64,000 bases of DNA. It comes from Cacajao melanocephalus (taxonomy: Eukaryota > Chordata > Mammalia > Primates > Pitheciidae). Positions within the stretch are counted from its first letter, which is position 1. The number at the start of each line of letters is the position of its first letter. This document shows positions 43,834-54,894 of the stretch, piece after piece. Below the pieces are notes generated by a model that was given only the letters and a program-made list of their open reading frames with translations, ran no database searches and was not told where the DNA came from. The stretch is taken from the NCBI GenBank assembly GCA_963573385.1, contig CAUYLG010066024.1:28926-92925 (forward strand), in the 5' to 3' direction. Position numbers and translations under genes: made by a program.

Positions 43834-44060
43834 AGATTGAGTACACATGGACACAAAGAGGGGAACAATAGACACTGGGGCCTACTTGAGGGGGGAAAGT
43901 GGGAGAAGGGTTAGAGTCAAAAAACTACCTATCAGGTACTGTGCTCACTACCTGGGTGATTAAATCATCTGTACACCAGACCACAATGACATGCAACCTA
44001 CTCATGTAACAACTATTCACAAGTACCACTTGAACCAAAAATAAAATTGGAAAAAAAGGT

Positions 44061-45627
44061 GAATAACAATATTTCATTTAAAAATTATTTTAAAAACTAC
44101 TGTCCACAGGTAATGTTGGTGTGGGATTGGGCTTTGTATAAGAAAATAGAATGTAGAAGAAACTGTTGATCAACTCCACGCTGCCTGCCTTGCTTTAAAG
44201 ACACTCAAATTTAGTAAAAAGCAAACATTCAAACGAAAAGAAAAAGCAAAAACAACACTTAATGCTAGCTAACCAATATTTCCATGGGCCAGATTCAGTT
44301 GGTTTGCTATTTCTTCTTCACTGTGCCTCACTCTACCCTAAATGATTTTTCAAAATATTCGCCCTAGAAATATGAGGTTCTTTCAGAGCAGGAATTCCAG
44401 GGCTAAGAAAATATTTAATAGCAGTGCATAATGACATGCAGGCATGATGAAAGAGTCAGTTAAATACTTCACGTGTGATCTTAGGGCTTATAGGTAGGAA
44501 AACTGGTTCATCCAGGCTGAAATCCCAAGTTTAATTTCAGCCTCAATCTGAAAATCAACTCTCAAATTTATAATTACAGTAACAGCCTGCATCCCAATTC
44601 TCCACTTATTTTGCTATGTGGTATTAGGAGACAATTTGGTTTTCTTCTCTAGGACTATGGATGAAGTGTTGACCCAGTCCAAGCTGATGGAGAGGCTTAA
44701 ATTAAAAAGAGATACAAGTGGAGATTGGCAGGGACCTGGCATTTTGACAATTTTCTCCTTTTGTTAATTGTAACATTGCCCTTGTTTGAATCATTTCAGG
44801 GCCAAAGTACATCTATTTCACATTTATGTGAAACAAAGCAATGAAATCTTGGTGGGAAGGGGCACAAATATCTTGGTCTATTTTTTTCTCAAGTATTGGA
44901 TTTTCAGTCATGGATTTTGTAGCATCTCTGTGTGTGGTATTTTCAAAGAATAATGTAACTGAATAGACTATTAATGCATTTAAAGCTAAACACTGATGAT
45001 GTGTAATGAACAATCTGCTAAATGTTAATACAATTTATCCTTTTTAAAATTTATAAACATGACATATTGCATGCACTTAGTGCTAATCTATTTTAGACAT
45101 TCATTTGGGTTGACCTATGACCATAATATATTATGTTCCTTGAGATATTTATCTTGTCATTTGGAAACAAGATTACAATTAATGCGACACACATGACTTT
45201 AAATTACTACTTCAACTAGATATGTGTGAGTAATGAATTAGCCACAGCTTTGAACCCCTCTGCTTATAATTTAAATTACCAGCCTTTAGCTGACACTTGA
45301 TTGTGATCCATTAAATAAGTCACAGAATAAAAGAACCACATATTGTTTTTGATGCTAGTCCTATCCGGGATATTTTCCCATTTAATTTACCTAAACCTAG
45401 GATAATTTTTCCAAATTCATGCATTAAAAACAAATATGAGAGAGAGTACTTATACATTCTGGTTGACAGTAAAATAAAATCACAGCCAGAGTCTATACAA
45501 ATTAGAGGTATAAAAAATTATCCTTTTTTGCTGAACCTTTAAGGAGCAAACAAAAGAAATGATATTGGAGAGAGTCGGCTCATGTAAGAGACTTCATCCA
45601 CAAAGCATTTTTGTGGTAGAGGACCTC
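44061..45627. other. Unassigned AT-rich DNA
   Basis: No gene or confident repeat. A small 10-bp inverted repeat (AGGCTGAAAT...ATTTCAGCCT) occurs near 44514-44544. Confidence 0.5.
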
Positions 45628-46012
45628 TGCTATAGTTTGAATATTTGTCCCTGCCAAAATGCATGTTTAAACTTAATCCCCAATGTGGCAGTATTGAGAG
45701 GTGGGAGTTCTTAAGAAATGATTGGACCATGAGGACTCAGTCCTCATGAATAGATTAATCCATTCATGGATTAATGCTAGCACATTAGCACACTTCGCCC
45801 CCTCACTATGTGATGTCCTGTGCCATTTCAGGACTTTGCAGAGTCCTCACTAGCAAGAAGGTTCTCCACCAGATGTAGCACCCTTGACTTTGGACTTCTC
45901 AGTCACTATAACTATAACTATGTATCTTGGCTCCATAACTGTAAAATGTAAATTTCTTTCCTTTGTAAATTTCAGATATTCTGTTATAAGCAACAGAAAA
46001 TGAACTAATATA
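45628..46012 (+). mobile_element. MLT1A/MST-type MaLR solo LTR
   Basis: Sense LTR: TGCTATAGTTTGAATATTTGTCCC..., AACTTAATCCCCAATGTGGCAG, TTGAGAGGTGGGAGTTCTTAAG, CCTCATGAATAGATTAATCC, ATGTGATGTCCTGTGCCATTTC, ending TTCTGTTATAAGCAACAGAAAATGAACTAATATA. About 385 bp, no internal region. Confidence 0.88.
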
Positions 46013-46227
46013 GCTCCTTAATAAAAAGTTTAATTTCTTATATACTTTATATGCCCCTTTCTCAACATTGACTTTGCTAGACTATACATTCTGGAAAGCA
46101 CAGAATAGAAACAATATTTATTAAATGATGTCTTTGATAATAAATTATAACCATAGTAATAGGTCTCTACAAATCCTGAGGAATGGCAGATTAAATAATG
46201 GTCAGTAGCCTCCATTTGATATGACTG

Positions 46228-46460
46228 GATGGATATATTTTTTTTGTGTATATTTAAGATATACAGCATGTTTTGATATGTGTGTGTGTGTATATATATA
46301 TATATAAAATGAAATAATTACTATGGTCAAGCAAATTAACATATGAATTTCCTCACATAATTACTCTTTTTGTGATAAGAACACCTAAAATCTATTATCT
46401 TAGGAAATTTCTGGTGTACAATGGAATACTATTAACTGTGTCCATCCTTAGATCTCTTGA
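46228..46460 (-). mobile_element. L1 (L1MA-like) 3' UTR fragment, antisense
   Basis: The plus strand shows antisense L1 3' UTR: ATGTTTTGATATGTG..., GGTCAAGCAAATTAACATATGAATTTCCTCACATAATTAC, GATAAGAACACCTAAAATCTATTATCTTAGGAAATTTC, GTACAATGGAATACTATTAACTGTGTCC. A TG/TA microsatellite (46279-46306) interrupts it. Confidence 0.8.
46279..46306. repeat. (TG)n(TA)n microsatellite
   Basis: About six TG units followed by eight TA units within the antisense L1 3' UTR. Confidence 0.95.
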
Positions 46461-46464
46461 ATGG

Positions 46465-46560
46465 GTATATATTTATTGAGCTCTTACTGTATGCTAGGCA
46501 CTGCACTAAAGTGTATTTTGTATATAAACTCATGTTTTATATATTAACTCATATACATAT
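46465..46560 (-). mobile_element. MIR fragment, antisense
   Basis: TTTATTGAGCTCTTACTGTATGCTAGGCACTGCACTAAAG followed by an AT-rich TATTAACTC segment matches the MIR tail read antisense. Confidence 0.6.
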
Positions 46561-46571
46561 ATAATATGTAA

Positions 46572-46897
<326 letters not shown>

Positions 46898-46934
46898 AAA
46901 CCATGTACTTTCTATTACATATAATTATATATAT

Positions 46935-47068
46935 CTGAAACTTCTCTACAACAAGATCAAAAGGTTCTTGAGAGCAGAGATTATGTTTTAGACATCTTTA
47001 CTATTTTCCCTTATGTACCTGGTAAAATGCTATTCACAAAGTCTTAGTAAAGATTTATTGAATACAAG
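46935..47068 (+). mobile_element. L2 3'-end fragment
   Basis: AAAAGGTTCTTGAGAGCAGAGATTATGTTTTAGACATC followed by CCTGGTAAAATGCTATTCACAAAGTCTTAGTAAAGATTTATTGAAT matches the sense LINE2 3' UTR end. Confidence 0.6.
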
Positions 47069-47199
47069 TTAAGGTGTTCTTTTGTGACTTCACATTTTAC
47101 AGTGCACTAGAGTGCATATAGTCCTAGAGGGCTAATAGAACTATACATTACCCAAATCAAAGACAAACAGCAATAATCTGAGAAATACAGCTTCCCTTT

Positions 47200-47504
47200 T
47201 ATTTTTATTTTTTTATTTATTTTGAGACAGAGTTTTGCTCTCATTGCCCAGGGTGGAGTGCAAGGCATGATCTTGGCTCACTGCAACTTCCACCTCCTGT
47301 ATTCAAGTGATTCTCCTGTCTCAGCCTCCCAAGTAGCTGGGAATACAGGCATATACCACCACACTAGGCTAATTTTGCATTTTTAGTAGACACAGGGTTT
47401 CTCCATGTTGGTCAGGCTGGTCTCGAACTCCTGACCTCAGCTGGTCTACCCGCCTTGGCCTCCCAAAGTGCTGGGATTGCAGGCATGAGCCACTGCACCT
47501 GGCC
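47200..47504 (-). mobile_element. AluS-type SINE, full length, antisense
   Basis: TTTGAGACAGAGTTTTGCTC... to GCCACTGCACCTGGCC. It is framed by a perfect 13-bp target duplication ACAGCTTCCCTTT at 47187-47199 and 47505-47517. Confidence 0.96.
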
Positions 47505-47714
47505 ACAGCTTCCCTTTGATTTGCCAGATTCAGTCCATTAACAGATTAAATGCCTGGTTCTAGGCTAGGGGGAGATAAGTAAACTTCCACATGTTCATTA
47601 TCTAACTGAGGAACCCAGAATAGAAATACGTGAACCAAAGAACAATTAAACACTGAACCATATGGTACCATTTAGAACATGAGTTTAGAGAAAAAAGATT
47701 TTAAAAGAGGGAGC

Positions 47715-47930
47715 AAAATAACAGAATAGTTAGGGACATAGGCCTTTGAGTCAGACAGATGGTGCTTGAATATGGTTTCTGCTACTTTTTAGCAATGTTG
47801 TCTTGAGACAAGTGACTTATCTGATCTTTTCATGTCTTTAAAACGGGATCCTACCAATCTTAATGGAATCGTGGCAATTAATAAGGTCATATATGTTAGC
47901 TACCAAGAACATTACCTTACACAAGGTAAA
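47715..47930 (+). mobile_element. MIR SINE, near full length
   Basis: GAATAGTTAGGGACATAGGCCTTTGAGTCAGACAGATGG (tRNA-related head), GAGACAAGTGACTTATCTGATC (core), TCATGTCTTTAAAACGGGATCC, then GTGGCAATTAATAAGGTCATATATGTTAG..CTACC (tail), all in sense order. Confidence 0.8.
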
Positions 47931-47948
47931 CAACCAGTTAGATTTGTC

Positions 47949-47971
47949 AAAAAAAAAAAAAAAAAAAAAAA
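47949..47971. repeat. Poly(A), 23 bases
   Basis: An uninterrupted A run between a MIR and L2-like sequence. No target duplication and no retroelement body are visible beside it. Confidence 0.9.
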
Positions 47972-48200
47972 GACTTCCAAGGGAAGTGATACTTTAGCTG
48001 GATCTTAGAGAATGGGATTTTGGGTAAAAGAGTAAAAGATCAAGACCACTTTAGGTTCAGGAAGACCATAAACAAGAGAAGGCAGAAATGACGACAGCAC
48101 ATATGAACAAAAGTGAGGAAATCTGCTTGTTAGAGCTAAGTAGGAGAGAGTTGGCAGCAGTGGGAAATTAAATTTGTTCTGGAAAATGGGTTCAGATATT
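47972..48200 (-). mobile_element. Possible L2 fragment, antisense
   Basis: GACTTCCAAGGGAAGTGATACTTTAGCTGGATCTTAGAGAATGGG and later AACAAGAGAAGGCAGAAATGACGACAGCAC follow the antisense order of the LINE2 3' region with much divergence. Confidence 0.5.
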
Positions 48201-50643
48201 TGGGAGCATTGATTACATATCAGAGATGTTTCAACTGAAAATGACTCATATAACGGAGGATCCTCAATTGCTCTGATCTCTGTATAGAGCACTCTCAGAT
48301 GTTTAGATGGCATGTTATTGTGACTGAAGTATCCCTTAATATTAAGCCTTTACTGCCAGCACTTGGCACATTGTCTTGAATATTAAGGGCAATGAATATA
48401 TTGTTTTCAATATAAATTAACGAATCTACATGCTGACAGTCCACCAGTTTGCTTTCTGTTGCACAGGTCTGATGTGTGTATATGTATATGCATAGCTATC
48501 CAGCTATGAAAGAGGAAGACTGTGTGCTTAATAAAAATGACCAATAAGTCCTTAGGAATCATGACTAAAGTTCCGTAGAAGTACAATATACAGTAGATCC
48601 TATATATTTGTTTGCTTTTGTCTACCATTATGGTGCTAAATTCTTTGATGTCACTAGTAGTGTATTCTCTCAAAGAAGTATTCTGAAATGTCTGATTTTA
48701 ATTAAAAAATTAATTTTAATGTATATGGATTTAGGATATCTATATCAAACCCATTTTCTAAGTTTTAAAATGAGAAAATGTATATCTTTTGACAATTTAA
48801 ATGTCAATTTATTAAACTTACTTGAAAGTTTAATCAATTAAGACCATCAGTCAGAAAATTAACCTACCCAATGACTCAATATGATGCAATATAAACAAGA
48901 AAATAGAACATTTTTCAAAATATCAAATGTAATTTTAAGTAAAATTAATTTATTACCTACATTCTAGAGAGTTTGGTTTTCCTATGCCCAGAGATTTGGG
49001 AATAACCCATATTTATTGAATTTGGCTATTGTACTCTAAAAAAGTCTTTGATAAAATAGACTATTATGCTCTGTCCTTTAGAAATAGCTATTTGAGGAGT
49101 TTATAGAATTTTCCCAGATGTCTGATTTAAGCTGTCTGATTCTTATGTAGATTTTCTCCAACATACGATATTTAGTTTGCAGAGTTGTGGTTCACAGGAA
49201 AATGGCTGCCTAACAGAGGCAGAAGTATAATTATGATATCATTAGAAATATTTAAATATAAATAACATTCTATATTTGTCCTTGTCACTTGTCTGGGTTT
49301 TGACAGGAGGAGCCAGTTTTGATGGGATTCCTGTGGCCCCATAGATTTTTATCCTGTTATCCAATTTTCCGCTGCACTGCTCTCCTTCTGTCAAACTGAC
49401 TGCCAGCCAGCCTTACATTTTCCCAAGAGGAGGAGCAAAGCTTTGTATTATAGTGGACAGAAGAAGGAGAACAAAAAACGGATTCTTCTCCTCCAAGTGC
49501 TATATTCTCTCTTTCTAAAGGAAAATTCCATTGTCTAAGGGTTTGAGAGAATATGGAGATAGAGAAAAAGGAAGACTTCACATTTTTATTCAATGGAGCA
49601 AGATAATGTTGCAAAGCAGATTGAAATCCAAAGCTGAGCAGCATACAGATCAGCAGTTTTCCGGGATGCCTAGAGTCACAAGAGTTGCTGAGATGCTGCC
49701 AAAGCTGGTTTGTGCTGAGTATTCCCTAACATTTCAAATATTGGCTTGCTGTCATATAAAATGAAAGGATATGTACCAATCATTGGGTAAGGAAAAGGAA
49801 CATTTTTCTTTCATGTGAAGATGTCACAGTAGAAGCTATTTTACTTGGGGGTTTCCCATTGAGATTTGCTTATAGTGCAGGGCTTAGAGCAGAGATCAGA
49901 CAGGTGACAAAAATGAGTGGATTAGATGGGTCATTAAACAATAGGGAAAAATAAGAAGTGGGGTGGGGTGGCCAGCTTAGGCCTCATCTAAATACCAAAT
50001 ACCAAATTGCAAAATACCAAAGCAAACCAAACATAGTCTTAGAATACCAAACTGCAAAGTTCTTCAAAATATCATACTGCAAAACCCAAACCAAATCAAA
50101 ACATGCTCTTCAGGCCACATATATCTTTCAACTGAAAGTAGTCCATGGCCTTCTGGATGCAATATCTTCATTAGAGAAAGGGTAGTCTTGTGTTCCTGCA
50201 GAGGAGACAATGATATATGAGGTAACTGAAAGGGCAGTTTCATATAGTCATGATTACTTATTGGTGAGATTAAGACCTTACTGTGCATCAAGAACTTAAT
50301 TTTGTTCTTTATTTATATTACTTAAGCCTGATAGTAATCTCTGAAAGACTGATTCATTACATGCATAAAAAAGCATAAAATTTAGCATACATTTTTCTTA
50401 TTTACATTATAACTAAACTATGTGAGTTGCTATCAGAATCTTGAGAATATATCATGATGTGTGTCAGACTTTTGTACCTATAAGTACAAAAACTTACGCA
50501 AAATTGAAAATGTTTAAATGTGTGAGAAATTCTGCTGTCAGATGTTAAAATTTATAATTCCATTTTGAATTTAGCAAAATGCCATACTGCTTAAGGTATT
50601 ATTTTCTCATAAGGGCATGAGTCCTTAAAATATTGGGAACATA
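48201..50643. other. Unassigned DNA
   Basis: No gene or confident repeat. At 49999-50083 a 15-mer related to ATACCAAACTGCAAA recurs three times in A-rich sequence. The segment 49300-49700 is less AT-rich and appears unique. Confidence 0.45.
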
Positions 50644-50806
50644 GCTGGGCATAGTTGTATACATCTGTAGTCCCAGCTACTGAGGAGACTGAGGAAAGAG
50701 ACTGAGGCTGGAGCCCAGGAGATTAAAGCTGCAGTGAGCTATGATAGCATCATTGCACTCTAGCCTGGGCAACAGAGTAAGACCCTGTCTAGAAAAGAAA
50801 GGAAAA
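50644..50806 (+). mobile_element. 7SL-derived monomer (FLAM-type)
   Basis: A single sense monomer: GCTGGGCATAGTTGTATACATCTGTAGTCCCAGCTACTGAGGAG..., GCAGTGAGCTATGATAGCATCATTGCACTCTAGCCTGGGCAACAGAGTAAGACCCTGTCT and an A-rich tail. It carries a private duplication of GAGACTGAGG. Confidence 0.85.
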
Positions 50807-51217
50807 TACTAGGAATGTAAAAGAAATTCATTCCTCCAAGTTTTCTGAGTAGTCAGTGCTTGAAAATGGAGGTTGTGTAACCTTATGAATTAGCGATTTT
50901 TGTTTTTACCCTTAGTTTCATAGAAAATAAAAAATCTACCTTCTGACATTAAAAGGGGATTGTGATTCCTATTGAAGTTCTAGGCTTTGAGGAGTTACTT
51001 AATAAATGTTTATGTGAACGTATGCGTCACTTTAATATATTAAGTCACTTTGTCCTGTTCATAAATAAATATATTCTTGATGGTATTTTGAAAGTTTTTA
51101 GCGCATTTGATCAAATTCCATTTTTAAATATATAAAAATTTAGAAAATTTGGTAGTCCGGTGTACATTAACTGATGTTTTGCAAACGGTTAAACACCTAA
51201 AAGGCTACATAACTTGC
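50807..51217. other. Unassigned AT-rich DNA
   Basis: Nothing recognisable. Confidence 0.5.
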
Positions 51218-51358
51218 TTTTTAAAAATTATGTGTATTTACAGCATACAATGTGATGCTTTGATACATGTATACCTTGTAAAATGATTAAATCAAGTCAT
51301 TTAACATGTCCTTTACCTCAGTTACTGTTTTTTGGTGATGAGATAATTTAAGATCTAC

Positions 51359-51663
51359 TTTTTTTTTTTTTTTTTTTTTTTGGAGACAGAGTCTTGCTCT
51401 GTCTCCTAGATTGGAGTGCAGTGGTATGATCTCAGCTCACTGCAACCTCAGCCTCCTGGGTTCCAGCAATTCTCCTGCCTCAGCCTCCTGAGTGGCTAAG
51501 ATTACAGGCATGTTTCACCATGTCTGGCTAATTTTTGTATTTTTAGTAGAGACAGGGTTTCACCATGTTGACGGGCTGGTCTGGAACTCTTGACTTTAGG
51601 TGATCTGCCCGCCTTGGCCTCCCAAAGTGCTGGGACTATAGGCGTGAGCCACCGCACCCGGCC
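51359..51663 (-). mobile_element. AluS-type SINE, full length, antisense, inside L1
   Basis: T23, then GGAGACAGAGTCTTGCTCTGTC... to CCACCGCACCCGGCC. It retains CpGs at the start, so it is one of the better-preserved Alus here. The flanking AGATCTACTTTT and AGATATATTCTTTT are a diverged target duplication taken from the L1 3' UTR. Confidence 0.95.
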
Positions 51664-52775
51664 AGATATATTCTTTTAGCAACTTTCAAGCATGCACTAT
51701 GTTATTAAGTATAGTTGCCATGCTGTGCATTAGATATCCAGAATTTATTGATCCTATCTCACTGAAACTTTGTACCCTTTGGCCAATATCCCCACCTCCA
51801 ATCCCCTGGCCATCACCACTCTCCTCCTTGCTTCTATGAGTCTTTTTTTTAGAATCCATATATAAGTGAGGTTATATAGTATTTATCTTTCTGGGCCTGG
51901 CTTATTTCACCTAGCATATTGTCCTCCAGGTTCATCTATGTTGTCATGAATGACAAAATTTCTGTCTTTCTTCAGGGTGCATAGTATGACACTGAATATA
52001 CGTACCACTTTTTTTTTTTATTCACTCATCAGTTCAATCAACACTTAAGTTTACTGCCTATCTTAGCTATTGTGACTAATGCTGCAATGAACATTTGAGT
52101 GTAAGTATGTATTTGACACGTTGATTTCAGTTCCTTTATATACATACCCATACATGGATTGCTGGATCATATGGTAGTTCTATTTTTAATTTTGTGAAGA
52201 ACTGCCATAGTGTTTTCCATACAGCTATGCTAATTTACATTCCTACCAACAGCATATGAGGATTCTCTTTATTGCATCGTCACCAGCATCCATTATTTTT
52301 TGTCTTTTTGATCATAGCCATGCTAACAGGTGTGAGGTGATATCTCATTGTGGCTTTCATTTGTTTTTCTTTGCAAAAAAAAATGAGTGATAGCGAGCAT
52401 TTTTTTCATATATCTGTTGGCCATTTGTATGTGTTTTTGTGAGAAATGTTTATTCAGGTCTTTTGTCTATTTTTTAATTGGATTGTTTTCTTTGCTATCA
52501 AGTTGAGTTCCTTATATAATTTAGACATTAACCCTTTCTCAGATACATAGGTTGCAAATATTTTCTCCCGTTGTGTAGGTTGGTCTCGTCTCTCTGTTGA
52601 TTGTTTCCTTTGCTGTACAAAACTTTTTATTGTGATACAATCTTGTCTATTTTTATCTTTATTGCTTGCACTTTGGGGTTATATACAAAATAATTATTGC
52701 CTAGTCCAGTGTCCTGAAGATTTCGCCCTGTTTTCCTCCAGTAGTTTTAGAATTTCACATCTTAGGGTTAAGTCT

Positions 52776-53219
52776 TTAATCGATTTTGATTTTTATATAT
52801 GATATTAGGTAAGAGTCTAATTTTATTCTGAATATGGAGATCCAATTTTCCCAGCACCATTTCTTGAAGACACTATCCGTTCTCCATTGTATATTCTTGA
52901 TATTCTTATTGGAGATTCTTTGGCTGTGTTGGGATGAGTTTGTTTCTGGGCTCTCTATTCTGTTCCATTGGTCTTTGTGCCTGTTTTTATGACAGTACCA
53001 CACTATTTTCACTACTATAGTTTTGTAGTATATTTTGAAATCAAATAGTGTAATGCTTCCATCTTTGTTATTTTGCTCAACATTGTTTTGTCTGCATGAA
53101 GTCCTTTGTGACTTCATATGGATTCTAGGATTGATTTTTCTATTTCTGTAAAAAAATGCTATTGGAATTTTGTTAGAGATTGCATTGAATTTGTAGATCA
53201 CTTTGGCTCCTCTGGACAT
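52776..53219 (-). pseudogene. L1 ORF2 remnant, post-RT region
   Basis: The longest homology-bearing frame in the window, 147 codons. It retains VIYKFNAISNKIPI, QNNVEQ...GSITLFDFKIYYK, and the WCWENW motif of ORF2p downstream of the RT catalytic domain. The neighbouring ORF2 sequence is frameshifted, so only a fragment remains open. Confidence 0.88.
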
Positions 53220-53430
53220 TTTAGCCTTATTAATTCTTCCAATCCATGAACATAGGCTCTCTTTTCATTTATTTCTGCCTCTTCCATTTCTTTCATCAGT
53301 GATTTATAGTTTTTAGTGTAGGGATCTTTTACCACTATAGTTAAATTTCTTCCTAAGCATTTTTAATACTATTGTAAATGGGATTGCTTTCTTGATTTTT
53401 CTGAATAGTTTTTGTTCCTGACTTGTTTTT

Positions 53431-54749
53431 GACTAACATTAGTAGATATAGTTAATGATGTGCCATCTTTTCCTCTCCATCTTAAGGGATATGAATAAGA
53501 GAAAAATTAAGAAGGCATGAGTGGTCAGTAGCAGCATTTTATTACCCACACTAGCTTTTAACAAAGCTAAAATCAGGTAGTCAATACATTTGTAGAAGTG
53601 GCTAAAAAGCTAACTTTTTTAAAAAGTATTTTTGTTGCTGTCATATCTATATGTTAACTTTACCTCCTGAAAATGAAGAATTCTATTTCAGTATACAATG
53701 AAATAAGTATACATATATTCTACTCTCTTCTCTGAAGTTTTCTGCTCATTGACCATCTATAGCTTATCAAAAAAACTATGGCATTAACAGGATAAGTAAG
53801 ATAGATTGAATTGCCTGGATATCTACTTAAGATTGTACTAAAAACTTGTAGACATGTATACAGAGAAAAAGCAGCTGTAAGTTTTGCCTGTCTTAAAGAG
53901 CAGAGGGACCATATACCAATATTTTCTGACTTTATTCACAGGGGCAAACACACCCTGAGTTTTATAATTTTTTAATGAGTCAAGGTTGTGATAAATGAGC
54001 TCAGCTGCACAGTTTCAGAATCTGTTGAGGTGGATTTTCCTGCTTTTCACTTGAATAAATTTAAAGCTAGAAATCAAAAATAATAAGAAACTACTTTCAT
54101 GTGTCCATGTGTATATGTGTGTTTTTTAATAGAGTTGGGGTCATGGAAGATCTCCCTTAAGATTTGCTAGCTTCCTGTTTGTGTCCTGCTTGTATCATTA
54201 CACTCTTAACCTGCCGCATTTTTCAATGTATGGCTTCCAATAGCATTTTAATGGTGTCTTTTTTGCTGGCTCATACGGAGGGTGTTGATTCTGTTGTTCC
54301 AATAACAGTATCAAATATAGTTTGTGGTTGCTTTTTGGGCTAAAAGAAACTCATTACAATTTCCTGTTCCTCTGTGTGTCACCAAAAATCTTATTGTTCC
54401 TCAGGTCTGGAGATGTCTTTTGAATCTGTGCTACCTTTTAGGCTTTTACATCATCAGTACATTTTGTAAGTGCAGCAAAATTTGTTGTAACAATTGAGCT
54501 TCATATAATCAGTTATCTTCATTATTACCAAAGACAAGCAGGAAAACAGACCAATCATACTTTTTAGGGGAAGCAATTCTTACAAATTTCTAAGGAGAGT
54601 CCATGTGTGCAGTTCTCTTTATGTACCAGGCAATATACAGGGCTAGAACTCTTCACTCTTGTACAAGTTAAGATTGTAAAAGAATCAATCACAAATTGGA
54701 AAGAAAAAGAAAATGGAAAATATTTAACAAAAGATTCTAGTTCGTTAAA
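53431..54749. other. Unassigned DNA
   Basis: No gene or confident repeat recognised. Confidence 0.5.
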
Positions 54750-54894
54750 GCCTTGCTATTCAAAATGTGGTCTGTTTCACATCAGCTAGATGTCTAATAT
54801 CAGAACCTTAGGCCTTACTTCAGACTTATTAAATAAAAATCTGCATCTTAACAATCTCAGGTTATTTGTGTGCATAGTCAACTCTCAGAAGCAC
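54750..54894 (+). mobile_element. hAT-Charlie MER20-like fossil
   Basis: CTATTCAAAATGTGGTCTG...CATCAGC...TATCAGAACCTTAGGCC...CAGACTTATTAAATAAAAATCTGCATCTTAACAATCTCAGG...GTCAACTCTCAGAAGCAC follows the order of the short MER20-type hAT elements. It is diverged, and the termini are incomplete. Confidence 0.7.

Larger units (their letters stand above)
41606..44060 (+). mobile_element. L1 with 5' end present but two internal deletions
   Basis: Starts at an L1 5' UTR head (GGCGAGGAGCCAAGATGGCTC) directly after the A-rich end of the preceding L1. The 5' UTR runs to about 42030 and joins ORF2 sequence upstream of the reverse-transcriptase domain, so ORF1 and the endonuclease part are missing. ORF2 text continues to about 42700. 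A TA-rich repeat follows, and ORF2 resumes at the tryptophan-rich QWGK-like region (42780) and runs to its end near 43835. The reverse-transcriptase catalytic core is absent. A short 3' UTR ends CCAAAAATAAAATTGGAAAAAAA. It cannot retrotranspose by itself. Confidence 0.87.
51218..53430 (-). mobile_element. L1 (L1MA/L1MB-like), antisense, 5'-truncated, interrupted by Alu
   Basis: The plus strand reads antisense L1 from the 3' UTR (51218-51358, resuming at 51664) through ORF2 to about 53430. Landmarks: GCACTATGTTATTAAGTATAGTTGCC, CCTCCAGGTTCATCTATGTTGTCATGAATGACA, CTGCAATGAACATTTGAGTG, GGATTGCTGGATCATATGGTAG, TTCTCCCGTTGTGTAGGTTG and CCCAGCACCATTTCTTGAAG. About 1.9 kb of L1 remains. The AluS at 51359-51663 sits in its 3' UTR. 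Confidence 0.93.

Noticed and set aside
47949..47971. A23 run as a tail-only retroinsertion
   Set aside because: No direct repeat flanks it; it may be a decayed retroelement tail or slippage.
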